This document shows positions 25,616 through 37,539 of a DNA stretch of 64,000 bases, piece after piece; the first letter of the stretch is position 1, and each line of letters starts with the position of its first letter. Under the pieces are notes generated by a model. That model had not been told where the DNA came from, ran no database searches, and saw nothing but the letters and a program-made list of their open reading frames with translations. This stretch comes from Lepisosteus oculatus (Eukaryota; Chordata; Actinopteri; Semionotiformes; Lepisosteidae): the NCBI RefSeq assembly GCF_040954835.1, contig NC_090698.1:67339284-67403283 (forward strand), read 5' to 3'. The position numbers and the translations under genes are program-made.

Positions 25616-25984
25616 CAATTTGCTATTTACAGTAGGAGTTCTGGATTCAGGTAGTTTGCACCATTGTGGTAAAAGCCATGAATGTTTACTTTGACAAGTC
25701 AAGAATGGTTTTTAGGTTTTATTGTTGTGATATTTTTCTAACCAGGGAGTATATTATCATTATTATAATGACAAAGGTACATTTTAATTGGGCTCTGAAG
25801 TGCATTTACTGTACATATGCTGAGGAATGAAGAGTCCCTTCACAGTTGCTCAAGACAGAGGTATTACCCATTAGACTAGAGAATTCCTAATATAGTCTAT
25901 GAGGAGGGTGAACCTAATGAGCCAAGTACTGTACTTATAGACCAATAAGTCTGACTTCTAATACATGTATCATTATGGACATAT

Positions 25985-26715
25985 TTATTCAACCTAGAGG
26001 ATCATCTATGGAATATAAACTTAAACATATTATATGGTGTATTTAGATTTGTAGAAGGCTTTTGATAAAGTTCCTCATTAAGCATTAAGATTGAAAGTCA
26101 TTTAGGGAAACATGAGTATTTGCTAATTTGTTAATAATAGAAAACAGAAGGTAAAGATAAGGAGTGAATTGTGTAGAAGCAGCAGCTGCAATTCAAAATG
26201 ATTGAGATAAAATGTGAGACTGGGCAAACACTTGGCTTCATGTAGACAAGGGCAGACTTTTACATGCAGGTAGTAAAAATACAGACTATGAATACAAAAC
26301 AGGAAATGCTAGGAAAGGAGATAGGAGAGGCTACTTATGAAAAAGACTTGTGTGTTTATGTTGGCAAATACAGTAGTTTATATATTTCAGTACAAAGTGG
26401 GGAAGTAATTAAAAAGGCAAACATATTGTTAGGATATATAATTAAAAGCGTTGAATTGAAACCAAGGTATCTTAAATCTTAAAATTGTTTAACACACTAG
26501 TTCTCAGTTTGGACACCATGTTATACAGCAGATACAGCTGCTCTGGAATCAGTCTAGAGGAGACAATCACATACGTGCCAGGGCTCAAGGGAAATGTCCT
26601 ACACTGACAGGCTGAAGGAACTGAACATATTGAACCAAGAAGGCTACAAGGAGATCCAAAACAAGTATTCAAAATCTTCAAAGGTCACTGACAAATGCAG
26701 TGGACTCAATAAAAA
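25985..26715 (+). mobile_element. CR1/L2-type LINE fragment, reverse transcriptase to C-terminus
   Basis: The plus strand reads a 'KAFDKVPH'-like block near 26,050 (reverse-transcriptase region). YEKDLCVYVG and VIKKANILLGYI follow at 26,335-26,440, standard blocks of this LINE clade ('YEKDLGVYV…VKKANK.LGYI'). The C-terminal text shared with the 2.9-kb copy lies at 26,575-26,690. Stops and frameshifts are common. It is the most complete copy of this family here. Confidence 0.8.
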
Positions 26716-27030
26716 TCCATTAATTTCTTGACCTGTTATTTGGTTTTGTTGTTGCATTATCAAGGAAAAACTGCAAAAAACAACTGATAATTGTACACAC
26801 AATAGGAGTCCAGTACACTGGGCAATTTCCTAATGTTTTTATTGCATAACAGTCTGTTGCCTGGAATTTTAATACTTTATATTTTGACTTCAGTTTGAAC
26901 ATTCGCCAATTTAATGGTTCTTTCATAAAACCCTGCCAAGTGAACTACCAGTGCATGAATCTCAAACCCAGCTACTGATCTGCTAGAGGTGTTTATTAGA
27001 ATATTTTTCCTAGTTTTAGGTCTGATCCCA
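26716..27030. other. Non-coding sequence
   Basis: AT-rich and without recognised features. Confidence 0.5.
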
Positions 27031-28130
27031 GGTATTCAATGATACACTGGTTTCAAGGAATAGTATCTATATCTAAAATGCATTACAAAGCTTGAAAAGC
27101 TCGGTCTTTGTGACAGAGACTTCAGCCGGGCAGAGAGAAAGCCAGGAGACATCCCAGTGCCGGATGAAGTTTGTCCAGAGCTCTGTGAATGGAGAGCCAT
27201 GGTGCTGTCAGTGGCATGCTGGGGCTGAAAGGAGTGCTGCTGGCCCAGAGGAGCGAGGCTGAGAGATGGGGAGGGATTAAGGGTAGGATTACGGGCTGTG
27301 GTAATCAGATTGTCAATGAGTCTACTTCGTGAGGGAGCAGCTCCTGTCTGAATTTCACCGGCCTCATTCATAAAGGTGGAGGGGGGGACTCTGAGGCAGG
27401 AGGGAGTCACGGACAATGGAATTGTTTCTCAGAAACCCCTGCTTGGGTGTCCCTTCAGAGCGTGGCTAATCGATCTGTGCTATTGCTGGCAGTGGGAAAA
27501 CGGAGCCGGCGCTTTCTTTCCTTCGGTGAACGGGGATGAGCCGGTCCTTGACCCTTGACACGCTCCCAAATTCAAGTCAATGCGGGGACCGCTGTCACGA
27601 TAATCTCTCTTGTTTAAACCTGTATCGCTGCATGAGTGCACTGGCTAATCCTGTAATTACTCTAAGATCTGCTCTGCGCTACAGTCGCTGCATATTTGAA
27701 AAGCCCTCTAATGCAACATGGCTGTGCCTGACGTCTGCAGAAAATCCTATCAATTGTAGCCGTGTTCGAAAAATGCACATCTTTAGAGCGAAACACCTGA
27801 TAGTGTACAGTATCTTTAGGTTTGTCGAAAGGTGGTTAGTCCAAACTGTCAGGGTACACGGTGGCTTCTCTGCATTACTCAGGTCAAATATTTATTTAAT
27901 AAGCATCTGTTTTCCCATGAGATCTTAAGAGACTGATAATGAAAAGACGTCGATAAATCCCACTCAGTTGTACCCTGTAGAAGACCCTGTACCCTGGATC
28001 TTCAATTCCATCCCGTTTCAGGTCTGTGTTCCAGGTTATCCCTGTTACCCGTAAGCAGAGTCTATTCGGCGCTTGAACTGCAATTGACATGTTGACATAC
28101 AGTTACCGAACCAAACTCCTGCTTCGGCTT
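27031..28130. other. GC-richer unique block with open frames, no recognised product
   Basis: Base composition is clearly less AT-rich than the flanks and there is no match to the window's repeats. The minus strand is open from 27,416 to 27,036 (126 codons), rich in Ser and Pro. The plus strand is open from 27,536 to 27,928 (130 codons). Neither has a domain I recognise. It could be a regulatory block, an exon of a poorly conserved gene or an old repeat. Confidence 0.3.
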
Positions 28131-29645
28131 GGCTAGCAGGGGTCATGTCTCCTCCACCCCGGTCTTTGCCTGTTGTGACTGGACGGCAGGGTGCTGGAAG
28201 AATGGGAGTTGGGACCTAGAGGCTTCGGGTTTAGTTTTGGCTTGAGGCTAAAAGGAAAGGTTAGAGTGAGCGCTGGTTAGATTAGGATATGGATAATACA
28301 CGAAGTATTCATGAACTCCTAATGTCTTCAGATGCTTCTGTGCGCTGCGTCTACCCTGAACAAGCTGCCTTGGTTGAGCTGCTCTCACTGAGACTTGGAA
28401 CATCCTTTGTCAGGGGGTTGGGTTTGGGAAGTTGCTATACAGAATCAAGGTCCCAGGCTGACCAGACTAGTTTACCCGTTAATGACCAAGGGGAGGCACC
28501 TCCATATCAATTGAACTTGGTCCTTGTACATTTATTTCATGAAACTGTTTTACTTCTTTGAAGACTGCAGTGCTGGAAGACATTTTTATTGGTTTGACTC
28601 ATAAGCCTTTTTTCCTTATAAATTCATGGTTCGGGCATCCAGTCCTACATTGCAGCCTGTGCTTCAGGACGGGCTTCACGTTGTCTCAACCTTTAACAGG
28701 AGTGAGCGGCGTTCTCCATAAGGACGGCTGGAGGGGCGGGACTGCTCGTCTCCGTATAAGAGGGAACGTCATGCGCACATTCACGTACCTCTGCTGCCAT
28801 CTACTGGTTTCATTTAAAAGGTGACCATTGAAGGAATATCGCATTCTGAAATCTCAACGGACTATACTTAATTGAATCCTAGTTTAGTTCCAAGGCTGAG
28901 TTGTCAGTTTAATATTCTGACAACTCACATAAAATGTAGCCAAAACTCATAACCTCGCCTAGGCATGAGCTAGTCAGAGTGAGACACTAAACTGGAGACG
29001 CAAGAGCATGTAAATGTCCAAACGTGAGCTTGAAAAGTCTACAGAAACGCCTACAGGTGCATGAGATAACAAATGTGATCTGTACACAAGCAATGCTTCT
29101 CCTTATGGTAACACCCATTACACATACTGTATATAGAGAGTGACTCCAGCAGTACTGTTTATTTATGTGTCCGTGAGTATGAGAAAAGCATTGTGAATCA
29201 CACAAAAGAGTTAATTCTTAAAGTGCTTCAAGCCTGGATTGGAGTCAGTGTAGCATTTATATCTAATGACAGGATCAGGTTTGTCAGTAGAGTCAGAATT
29301 AATGTCAGAGAAGGTTAGGTTAGGGTAGAGAAATTAGTATTTTGTTTGGGTGTTGCTGAGAATTACAGCTAGACACAAGATTAGATTACAGCGAGGAGTT
29401 GATCTGTGGTTAGTAGTATAGCAACTACAAGGGAAAGAACTGGGGTTAAATGGAAGTTGGGGTTTAGATTTTACTTCAAGAAAACAGGTCAAGAGAAACT
29501 GAAAAAACATGGACAATTGTACTGCTCGGTTATGCTTTGGAAACTTGATAAAGCTTATCTATTTCTTAAAGTACAATTTTTAAAATAAATATATACTGTA
29601 TACAATGTTCTTTAAACGTATTGAGACAGTGAAATCTAAACACAT
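28131..29645. other. Non-coding sequence with degenerate GGTTA-rich text
   Basis: No gene is recognised. GGTTAG/TTAGGG-like words are scattered at 28,260-28,290 and 29,300-29,470, too irregular to be a telomeric array. Confidence 0.45.
28794..28807 (-). promoter_or_regulatory. CTCF-type core motif
   Basis: The minus strand reads CCAGTAGATGGCAG, which fits the vertebrate CTCF core CCASYAGRKGGCR without a mismatch. It sits in a locally GC-rich stretch (28,640-28,800) outside any recognised repeat. CTCF binding depends on methylation and context, so this is a candidate site only. Confidence 0.5.
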
Positions 29646-30700
29646 GCAACGCCTTGCAAAAGTAGTCAAAACCTTGCACCATTTCCACGTTGTTGCTTTA
29701 AAGCTTGCAGTCGACACTTTGCAGTAGATATTAAAATGTGATACGAGCCCTGTTCAACACATTCAAAACAAAAACAAAAACAAAGAAGAAGTAAACAGAT
29801 AATGTCAAAGAAGTCATGACTGCACAGCTATTCAGACCCTTTGCTGTGGCAAACTAAATTAATTTGGGTGCACAAAATTACTTTAATGGGACGTATTATT
29901 AGTTGAGAGGCCTCTGTCTATGGGTAATCATAGTGGTTCACATGATTTCAGATTAATACATTATCTCTGTAAGGTCCCTCGTTCAGGTAGTGAGTTTCAA
30001 GCAATGATTCAACCATGACGACCAAGCAGCTTGCAAAACAACTCGGAGATCAACTTGTAAAAAGGCAAAAAAGAGCTGTAAAAACATTTCAAAGACTCAT
30101 CATAACCACATTGAGCAAGGTAAAGTCAAACATAGAAGGGGAAGACACTCGAACTTCGCCTAGATCGGGCTGAGCAGCCAGGCAAAGAGGAATCTGAAAA
30201 GGGAAGACACTGTGAGGCTGTGGGAACAACATCCCAGTCACTCCACAAAGATAGCCAGTCTGGCAGGGTGGAAAACCCACCTAAGACATGGTGTTAGGCA
30301 TTCCACATGCGTCTCTGACCCGTCTCGCATTCCCTCGCGCACCATGTTTAACAAACGCTCATGCCGTAAGTAATGCGCCTATCTACGTTCACTCCAGTCA
30401 CTGTTTCAGTTCCCCTCTCTCCTCACTTCCTCGCTCACTGTTGCGCATTCTATACAAAAAAGGCTTGCGGCTGTGATTGCCGTCAAAGGTGCTTCCATCA
30501 AATATTGGGTTTATGAGTCTGAATACAAATCCAATCAACATATTTTACTGACATTTACAATAACAGACATTAGTCTTCATTTTGAGCATTCAGATTTGAC
30601 TACAATTTTAAGTTGGGAAAAATGTGTATGCATCTTTTTTGTAAATTCACAACATGGGACACCAGAAGAAGGGTTAAAAAATGTTTGCAGGGCACTGTAC
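29646..30700 (+). mobile_element. Degenerate Tc1-like DNA transposon with internal deletion
   Basis: The left end GCCTTGCAAAAGTAGTC (29,651 on) and the inverted right end TACAGTGCCCTGCAAAC (to 30,700) form decayed terminal inverted repeats. A transposase start lies at 30,015 (MTTKQLAKQLGDQLVKRQ), the helix-turn-helix N-terminus of a Tc1 transposase. The frame breaks after about 50 codons. The C-terminal AAVIAVKGASIKY lies at about 30,468-30,506, only 300 bases later, so the DDE catalytic domain is missing. At about 1.05 kb it is shorter than the usual 1.6 kb. Confidence 0.85.
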
Positions 30701-30844
30701 GGTATATCTGATCAAATTGGAACAAAAACAGACTTCAGACCTGCTCAACAAAATTATTTCAAGTGACAATAAGTACTGAGAGATAGTATATTCATTTTGG
30801 GTATATTTGAGAGCATAAAAGCCAGTTTATTTGGTTTAGTTCAG

Positions 30845-31305
30845 CAAACAGTTTGGCAATAACTACATGACGTCTGTGAGCCAGTCAACTCACCAGATCC
30901 TTTGTGTAATCATCTGGGCTGCGTTGCGAAACCATTGTTTCTTCTGATGAGCTCCATGATTACACTGGGCTTATGTTTTGGGTCATCGTCTTGCTGCATG
31001 GATCTTCTTCAGTATCGGCAGTCGAAATGTTTCCGGAAACTTCAGATGCCATTCGGCTGCTGCCATCATTAGTCACATCATCAATAAAGATGAGTGTGCC
31101 TGCTCCAGAGGCAGACATGCACGCCCAGGCATGACACTACCTGAATTCACAGATGAGTGGTGGTGTTCTTTGAAGGATCTCAAGGTCTTCTTTATCCTTT
31201 TTGGCATAACTAATGGTGTAGATTCTGCTTCAAACATTTTTTCTGCCTTAGAGTACAGTAATAGACCTCTAATTTCTTGCCTCATTTCTCTATGAGTCAT
31301 TAAGA
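30845..31305 (-). mobile_element. Second, different Tc1-like transposase fragment
   Basis: The minus strand is open from 31,300 to 31,073. It reads RSFKEHHHSSVNSGSVMPG followed by RACLPLEQAHSSLLMM, a decayed version of the Tc1 block 'KHHHTSVKGGGSVMAWACMSASGTGSL.FIDD'. That block lies between the first and second catalytic aspartates. 30,860-31,020 continues the element in other frames. Its sequence and orientation differ from the neighbour at 29,646, so it is an independent insertion. No intact inverted repeats were found. Confidence 0.7.
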
Positions 31306-32484
31306 TTCATCTCATGTATTAGCTCCTGTACACAGCATACACATAAAAAAAAAAACGAAGGCATATAATGCAGGAAATGCAGTCTAAAATTAAAAAAAGT
31401 GCACCAAAGCTTGCAATTTGCATGAAATCCAGACATACATTATCTAAATGCTATGTTTTTACCCCTACTTCTAATTTATTTTGATGTTCCAAAATAATGG
31501 ACATTTGCACCGATCTGTACAGCTGGGTATTTTACTGGAGCCTCTCAGGTCTTTGAACTCACAACCATCCAGTAGTGTTTTTTTAGTTCCTGGGACTGTT
31601 AATAGGAGTCCTTTGTACAATAGGAGTCGTTTGCACATCTTTGTACAATTGTGGATTTTACACTCCTTTCACTTTCCTTACTTTCACTGCCTCTTCTACT
31701 GGAAGGAGGACTTACAACTTTATGAAGCTCATGTCTAGGCATACATACTGAAGTGTCACCAGGTGCTTCTCTGTTTTTCTTCAGTCCTTTCAGAAGAAAG
31801 GTACCCAAAAATCAGGATGGTTGTGTCTGATTCTGCTGATGATAGTACCATGTTCATTTCTCCCCAGCAGTCCACTGTATGCTGCCTCACTCTGTGAACT
31901 AGTTTCGCCTCCACTAATTAGCGAAATTGATTTTCCTCTGTGATTTCCTTCCAATGCCGTGATCTTCATTTCCACAATTTTTGATGCCGAGCAACATGAT
32001 CGGTTGTCTTATCATAGTCGGTCCTCCGAGCCTCATAGTCATCTGAGGTCTTTTGGTGATTTAAATGGCCGTTCCGAGGACGAAGCGTCATTCGTTTCAG
32101 AAAATAAAATGTTACTGTGGATTTGTAACTCCAATGAGCTGAGACTCCGCACACTGAGGTCCAAACGACACAACTTTGTAGGAGGCCCACAGCTCTTTTT
32201 TGAGTGCTGACAACAAACACCTGATCAACAAGAGTCACCTGTCCCTCAAATACTTTGTGCATCTTCAAAATAAAGATGCTTAACACTATCACTTTATGTA
32301 ATTTAACTGAGACGGTAGAAGTGAGCTCTCTTAATTAAAATGTATTTAATTTAATGACAAAATGACTGTAAATACAAATGAGTTATGCTTATTTGCAATA
32401 TATTAATTGAACACTGACATACTGTATTTGAAACTGAAAATCGGACAGATATTGACATATATGGTTTAATTAGACCTGTAAGAA
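31306..32484. other. Non-coding, possibly more transposon debris
   Basis: No gene is recognised. The minus-strand frame 31,966-32,292 (108 codons) and overlapping plus-strand frames show no family motif. Proximity to the Tc1 fragment makes old DNA-transposon sequence plausible. Confidence 0.35.
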
Positions 32485-32751
32485 CTATCTGAGGCAGGCT
32501 AGGGATGCCCACTCTTGGAATATAATGTTGTAGTCTTGTACCACTTCCAATTCATCTATTGTTACTGCTATAACAAATAGTGGTATTAGAGCCATCACCC
32601 TGTCTTCTGCTGATATACCGCCACTACTGTTACTATTACTACGCTGGGCAAACGTTCCGAGGTCAAATTCTTCCAGCATGGGGGTACCTTTAAAGCGGAG
32701 ACGACGGCACCAAAATTTTTTGGCGCGCCTTCTCTTTAAAGCCCTGGCCAA
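32485..32751 (-). other. Open frame next to a promoter-like patch, unrecognised
   Basis: The minus strand is open for 88 codons. It begins with a basic stretch (RALKRRRAKKFWCRRLRFKG), then an acidic segment (MLEEFDLGTF), then Ser/Asn/Gly repeats. There is no ATG at its start; the first in-frame ATG is at MLEEFDL. The basic start vaguely resembles the N-terminus of Harbinger-type nucleases, but no catalytic motif is present. It could be a first exon driven by the promoter-like patch at 32,796-32,848. Confidence 0.3.
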
Positions 32752-32795
32752 ATATGAAGACAGTACATACAGTTATAATTCAAACGGAATTAAAA

Positions 32796-32848
32796 ACTAC
32801 ACATCCCAGTTACCATGGTGGTGCTTGTGATCATTGCGTTTAACCAAT
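32796..32848 (-). promoter_or_regulatory. ZNF143-like motif plus CCAAT box
   Basis: ACTACACATCCCAG (32,796-32,809) fits the ZNF143/THAP11 site ACTACAnnTCCCA. CCAAT lies at 32,844-32,848. The pair is typical of TATA-less vertebrate promoters. It lies just upstream of the minus-strand open frame ending at 32,751. Confidence 0.4.
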
Positions 32849-32859
32849 GAAACAGGGCG

Positions 32860-35766
32860 AAAAATCAGTCAAAATGTCAAGAATTGCTAGTGCTGGTTCT
32901 ACTACTACTACAAGAAAAAGAAGAATTCATTTGTATACAACTTCTCAGCCCTGATTCCAGAGGTCCTTTGTGAAAACATAGAAAAAGTACTGAAACAGAT
33001 TAGGGTGGTGAATCCCTGAGAGCATTTACTTCTCTCCCACAAAGCCATTCTCTGTTTTGTGTCAGTTCATTCACAGGAAAGCCCCCCCTTGCAAATGAGT
33101 ACTAATGTACCATCACAGCATCTCGAGCAGATAAAATCGATAGACTTCTCACAGCTCAAACAAGCGGATTAGGAAGAATTACTTCAAATAACCAAGATTA
33201 CTCCACACCAGTTGAGATGTTAAAACTTGAAACAGGGGAAGTCACCTGGTACTTTCCTACAGAATGTTAAGGGCACATTTTATTAACACATAACGATTAC
33301 CTACCTATAGTGCACACATACAGTAGCAGCTCTGCTATAGTACATAAGGGGTTTAAATCTTTCATCCAGACATGTGCGTGAAATAAGAGTTAAAACAAGT
33401 GACTTTAATTTGACTATAAGTGGCTCCATTGCACATGCTCCCTGAGCAATGCCTTGCCCCTGTTTCCCTCTGGACTTTCAATTTTAAGATTAACTATGGA
33501 TAATTGGAGTCTAAGATGTGCAAGGTGGTCTGAATTTTCTCCCATCATCTGTATCCTTTCTTGTGGTCTTCATTCTTGATAAATACCTACAGTATGCCTG
33601 GGCTTTGCCAGGAGTGACACGTGAATCCTATTGCCTGGAGATAATAAGTGATTACAGATGCTGTGCTCCTGGTCTTGTTTGGGGTTTTTTTTGGAAGCAG
33701 ATTAAAGTTGGCCAAGGGGATTCTTGTTGTGTTGCCATGCAACAGTGACTCCTTCTAGTGCCTTTTCTCCTGTGAAGTCCAGAGCTGTCAGCGAGAGAGC
33801 GGTCTGTATCTATCTTTGGGTTGACGGTAAAGTTCTGCAGTTTGCATTCTGGTGCCACGTTGTCAAAAACAAAACAAAAATAACCTGTTTTGTGGAACAG
33901 CGGTATGTATCTCAGAAGATATGCTTGCCCACGGTCTGGCACTTGGTGAGATTAGCACCAGGCTGCCACTGGGAGTGTGAAGACAAACCATCCAACTTGA
34001 GACTGATTAGAAATAAAAAACGGCCAGATTATCCCTTTTAGGAGATAAATAAACAGAGATAAAACAAATGCAAAACCTAGTTGAACATTCTAATTAAAAA
34101 GTTCAATAGTTTAGAGTTTTAAAACTGTCTTGTTCTAAAAAGAAAGGTAATCAGGGCTGTAAAAGTCAGACTCAGAAATGTACCTTGATATCCTTTCTTG
34201 ATGGTGTCTGCACGGGGTGTATTTTGTTACACAAGATCCCATGTGTACAAATGTCTGTAGACATCGGTGTCCGTGCATACATTCTGGTTTCATGAGAATC
34301 TAAAAAAAAGAGTGTTTGACTTCCACCTGTCTGATGCTCCTGAGAAACCTGTCACAAGCAGCACTTGGCTTGTAACCCCACTGAAGGAAACAAAAAAGTC
34401 CAGATAAAAAATAAACTGGCAAAACCCTTGTAATCAGTGTTAGAACTGTATATTTTGCCTTAAGGCATGTTACCTTTCAGCTCTATAAAATGACAAATGG
34501 GAAATCAGAGAGCAATGAAATTTAATGAAATTGTGAAAATAATGAAAGCTTTTGCATACATTAAAGTCTAATGTGTAGTCTGGGTCTTGTTCAGCATACA
34601 GATGAATTACAGGTTGTCTCAAAGAAGCTGTGCAGTACAGCTCAAAAAATGTAAAATCATCACATGCTTTAGTGCATTGTGGGAGCTTTTCTAAGAGTGG
34701 AGAAGAGTCATAATCCTGAATGAAGCTGTTCAAAAGTAATAAAACTTGATTAAACCTGCTTTAAGTTTTCTTTTTAGGTCCTTCTTTGTTATTGTGATTT
34801 ACTTGGCTGCTACATTGCAACAAGATTTAAGATTCTTGGTAAATAAACAGGACGCGTCTCCTCCCAAATGTTCTTTTTTGCAATATGACAAAGCTCTTAA
34901 AAGGTTTATTGCCGCTTCTTCAAGAACATTGGAGCAGTAAAGCAGAAAACATCTAATTTAATGATAGATTCCGTGTTTTATTTGTACTTTGTATGTTGTT
35001 TCTCATTTTGTAGCTCATTTTGAGAAGATTTCTAAATTTGGAATTGCGTGCCAACAGGCACTGACTCTGACCTGCTTGTAGCAGATGACTGGCTGCTGTT
35101 CAGACTTCATGTTAACCTTAGTTCAAAAAGGCTTATTGAAATCACTCAGCTTCAGTCTCCGAGAGGAACACATTCTTACATTGGCTTGATTGCCTTGTTG
35201 ATCATATTAAGGTTTAAATATTTTTGGTAATAATAAACTAAACTCCAAACAAATACTAGCACAACATGGATCATGAAGCATATGGACAGACTATATTAGA
35301 CAAGAACAGAGGGACAGGACAGTGTCACCTCTCCTGGAAACAGAAACAGTCTGTGCATGCTGGTTTCTTCCATTTGAAGATGGAGTTGGTGTTAATACAC
35401 TAGAACAGACATCTGAAATGCAGATTATACCATGAGAAGAAGAAACAATCCGTTTCTCCTTCTGTGTTCCGGAAACCTTTGTCTCACAGTGCTCAAACAG
35501 TTCAGTGTTAGGACTGTCTGAATTGACTAATGACCGTGTTAACCCTCAACTTAGCCAATCAGGAAATCACAGACTCCCCTTAGTAAAAGAAAGAGTTGCA
35601 TTTTTAAACTTCACATTGCTGAATGGGGTGATGCAAAATGTACTGTAATTACACAGAAAGTCATTTTGTTTCTCAGAACACAAGCAAAATATTATTGCTT
35701 TTGTTGAGGAACAAATGGGATTTATATTCGCACCCCACTGTATGCAAGGGGTTACTGTAGGTCACG
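32860..35766. other. Non-coding sequence, nothing recognised
   Basis: Nearly 3 kb of AT-rich sequence with no exon, repeat family or regulatory cluster that I can support. Confidence 0.5.
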
Positions 35767-35771
35767 GTATG

Positions 35772-36155
35772 TGTTACGGCATATTAATGAGGATCCTATG
35801 CAGAATAATCAGGACGAACTTCAGAGGCGTTACCGATTAAACAGTCCAAGGTCAGAAAGCCGAAGAAAACAAACAAACCGATGCAAAAGTACAAAATCAG
35901 AAAACGGAGCCGGAAGCCGAGAGTCTAAACCAGAACAATAATCAAAGGACCAAAACAAAACCAGGAGACGTGGTTGGAGAACAAACCAGGGTCAGGAAGC
36001 CAAAAACCAAGACGTAACTAATCGCAGGAAGACCTAATACTGAGCACCGGGGAGAGTGTGAAGCAGCATTAAATACGCTGGGGTAAATGGGCTAATTGGG
36101 AACCGTGCTGGAATGCGAGGTGGAATGCCGAGTCCTCTGGGGGCGTGTCGTAACA
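35772..36155 (-). mobile_element. Solo LTR with 5-bp target duplication
   Basis: The 384-bp unit begins TGTTACGG and ends TCGTAACA, giving TG…CA ends and a 7-bp terminal inverted repeat (TGTTACG/CGTAACA). It is flanked by GTATG on both sides (35,767-35,771 and 36,156-36,160). No gag-pol lies next to it, so it is a solo LTR left by recombination. Orientation is inferred from a TATA-like GTATTTAATG on the minus strand. Intact ends suggest a fairly recent insertion. Confidence 0.85.
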
Positions 36156-36502
36156 GTATGTAGTTGAAACAGCAAACTTTCTGTGATCCTGACTGGGATT
36201 GTGCATTCTCAAACTATGACCTTATCTCCCTCTAAAACTACGCCATTCTTAAAAAAGAGAAAGATAATTTTGTACTCCGGACATTATGATTCACTGTGTT
36301 ATTGAGCAAAATCAGTAAAATCGGGAAGGTTTGTTTGTTGTCTGAAACTTCACATCGTGCTCAAGCATTTCTAGTTGCACAAAGGCTTTAACAAATGCTC
36401 AAACAGTAGTGGTCTGACACATTGAAGCTTTCTGAAGGCCTTTCATTGATTTACCTCAGTAGCAGTACAGTACATAACTGTCAGCCCTGGTACAGCAATA
36501 AC

Positions 36503-37168
36503 TGTCACGGTCGTCATCCCTCCTCTAGAGGGCGCTCCTATCCTTTTCGTTGTGTTTCCAGTTTTATCTCTCCCAGCTGTGTCTTATTCCCTTTTCTCTG
36601 TTTAGGCCGTCTCCATTGTTCTGGGCTCAGCTCTGTAAGACGGATGTCTGAAGATCCGCCTATCCACAAGGGCTCAGGAGCAGTCCGAGGGCAAGGACTT
36701 ATTCTCAGACGTCCTGACCTACTGAGTCCGGGACTCGGAGCACCTTGTCCCATTATGGTTTTAACTATTCGTATTCCTATCTCCCTGTTCCCTGTGTTCG
36801 TCTCGGATGGATCTCCCGGCACCCGGACCTTGGACTGCGCCCTGATTTCCCCTATTGGACTTCCTTTTGGCTGACCCTGCGCTCTGACCCCCAGCTTCTC
36901 TCCCTGTCCGTGTGTCTGTGTCTCATGGAGAGCAAGCTAGGGTATACGAAAAAGACGAATTCCTAATGCAAGAAATTGTATATGGCCAATAAAGTGATTT
37001 GATCTTTTGGACTCGTTCGCCTACACGACCCCGCCGTCATCACCCCCCTGTGTTTCTACCCGCCCTGATCCTGCAGTGTCTTCCCTGATGTCCTCTTCCA
37101 GTCACTTCCGGATTATACCGTCTCGCATAGGGTCTTTGACTACATATTTCACTCTCGCCCTCGTGTCA
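36503..37168 (+). mobile_element. Probable solo LTR, interrupted by a SINE
   Basis: The unit begins TGTCACGGTCGTC and ends CCTCGTGTCA. It is flanked by ATAAC (36,498-36,502 and 37,169-37,173), matching a TG…CA LTR with a 5-bp target duplication. Without the nested SINE (36,871-37,003) and one copy of its 7-bp target duplication it is about 526 bp. Its body is GC-rich, like many fish gypsy LTRs. The 150-codon open frame over it is not a gene. The right boundary is less secure because the GC-rich text continues for about 50 bases. Confidence 0.6.
36871..37003 (+). mobile_element. 5'-truncated SINE nested in the LTR
   Basis: This is the 3' half of the tRNA-headed SINE seen complete at 49,973 (CTGACCCTGCGCTCTGA … AATTCCTAATGCAAGAAATT … CCAATAAAG). 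It is flanked by a 7-bp target duplication CTTTTGG (36,864-36,870 and 37,004-37,010). The truncation and duplication show LINE-type reverse transcription into the older LTR. Confidence 0.88.
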
Positions 37169-37539
37169 ATAACACAGCGCTCCAGCGCTCCCCTCATCAT
37201 CAACAGACATCAAGACTCAGACATCGGTTTCCTGACTTCTCATTGACTCCCATTCTATTTTTATGTACTATTCTCGTCTCCGAGAAATTGTCATTCCATA
37301 TGGGGTGAAAGACAGTCCAAAGTAAATTGTTTCAGCACTTTGTTTTAAAAAAAGATTCCATCTAATGTCTAAAAAAGGTCATTTACAGCACATTGTAGTG
37401 ATTATCATCAGCTAACAGGAGGTACAATTATTGTGAGTGCGTGGACTTAGATTTTGTCTCTACATTAATACTAATATATGCCTTACACACACAAACAAAC
37501 TGTCTGGCTGATAGGGACATCAACTATAGTTATAACTAT

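Noticed and set aside
29300..29345. TTAGGG-like words suggesting an interstitial telomere
   Set aside because: Only scattered, irregular words; no tandem array.
36422..36874. 150-codon plus-strand open frame
   Set aside because: It runs from unique sequence into the LTR at 36,503; the openness comes from GC-rich repeat text.
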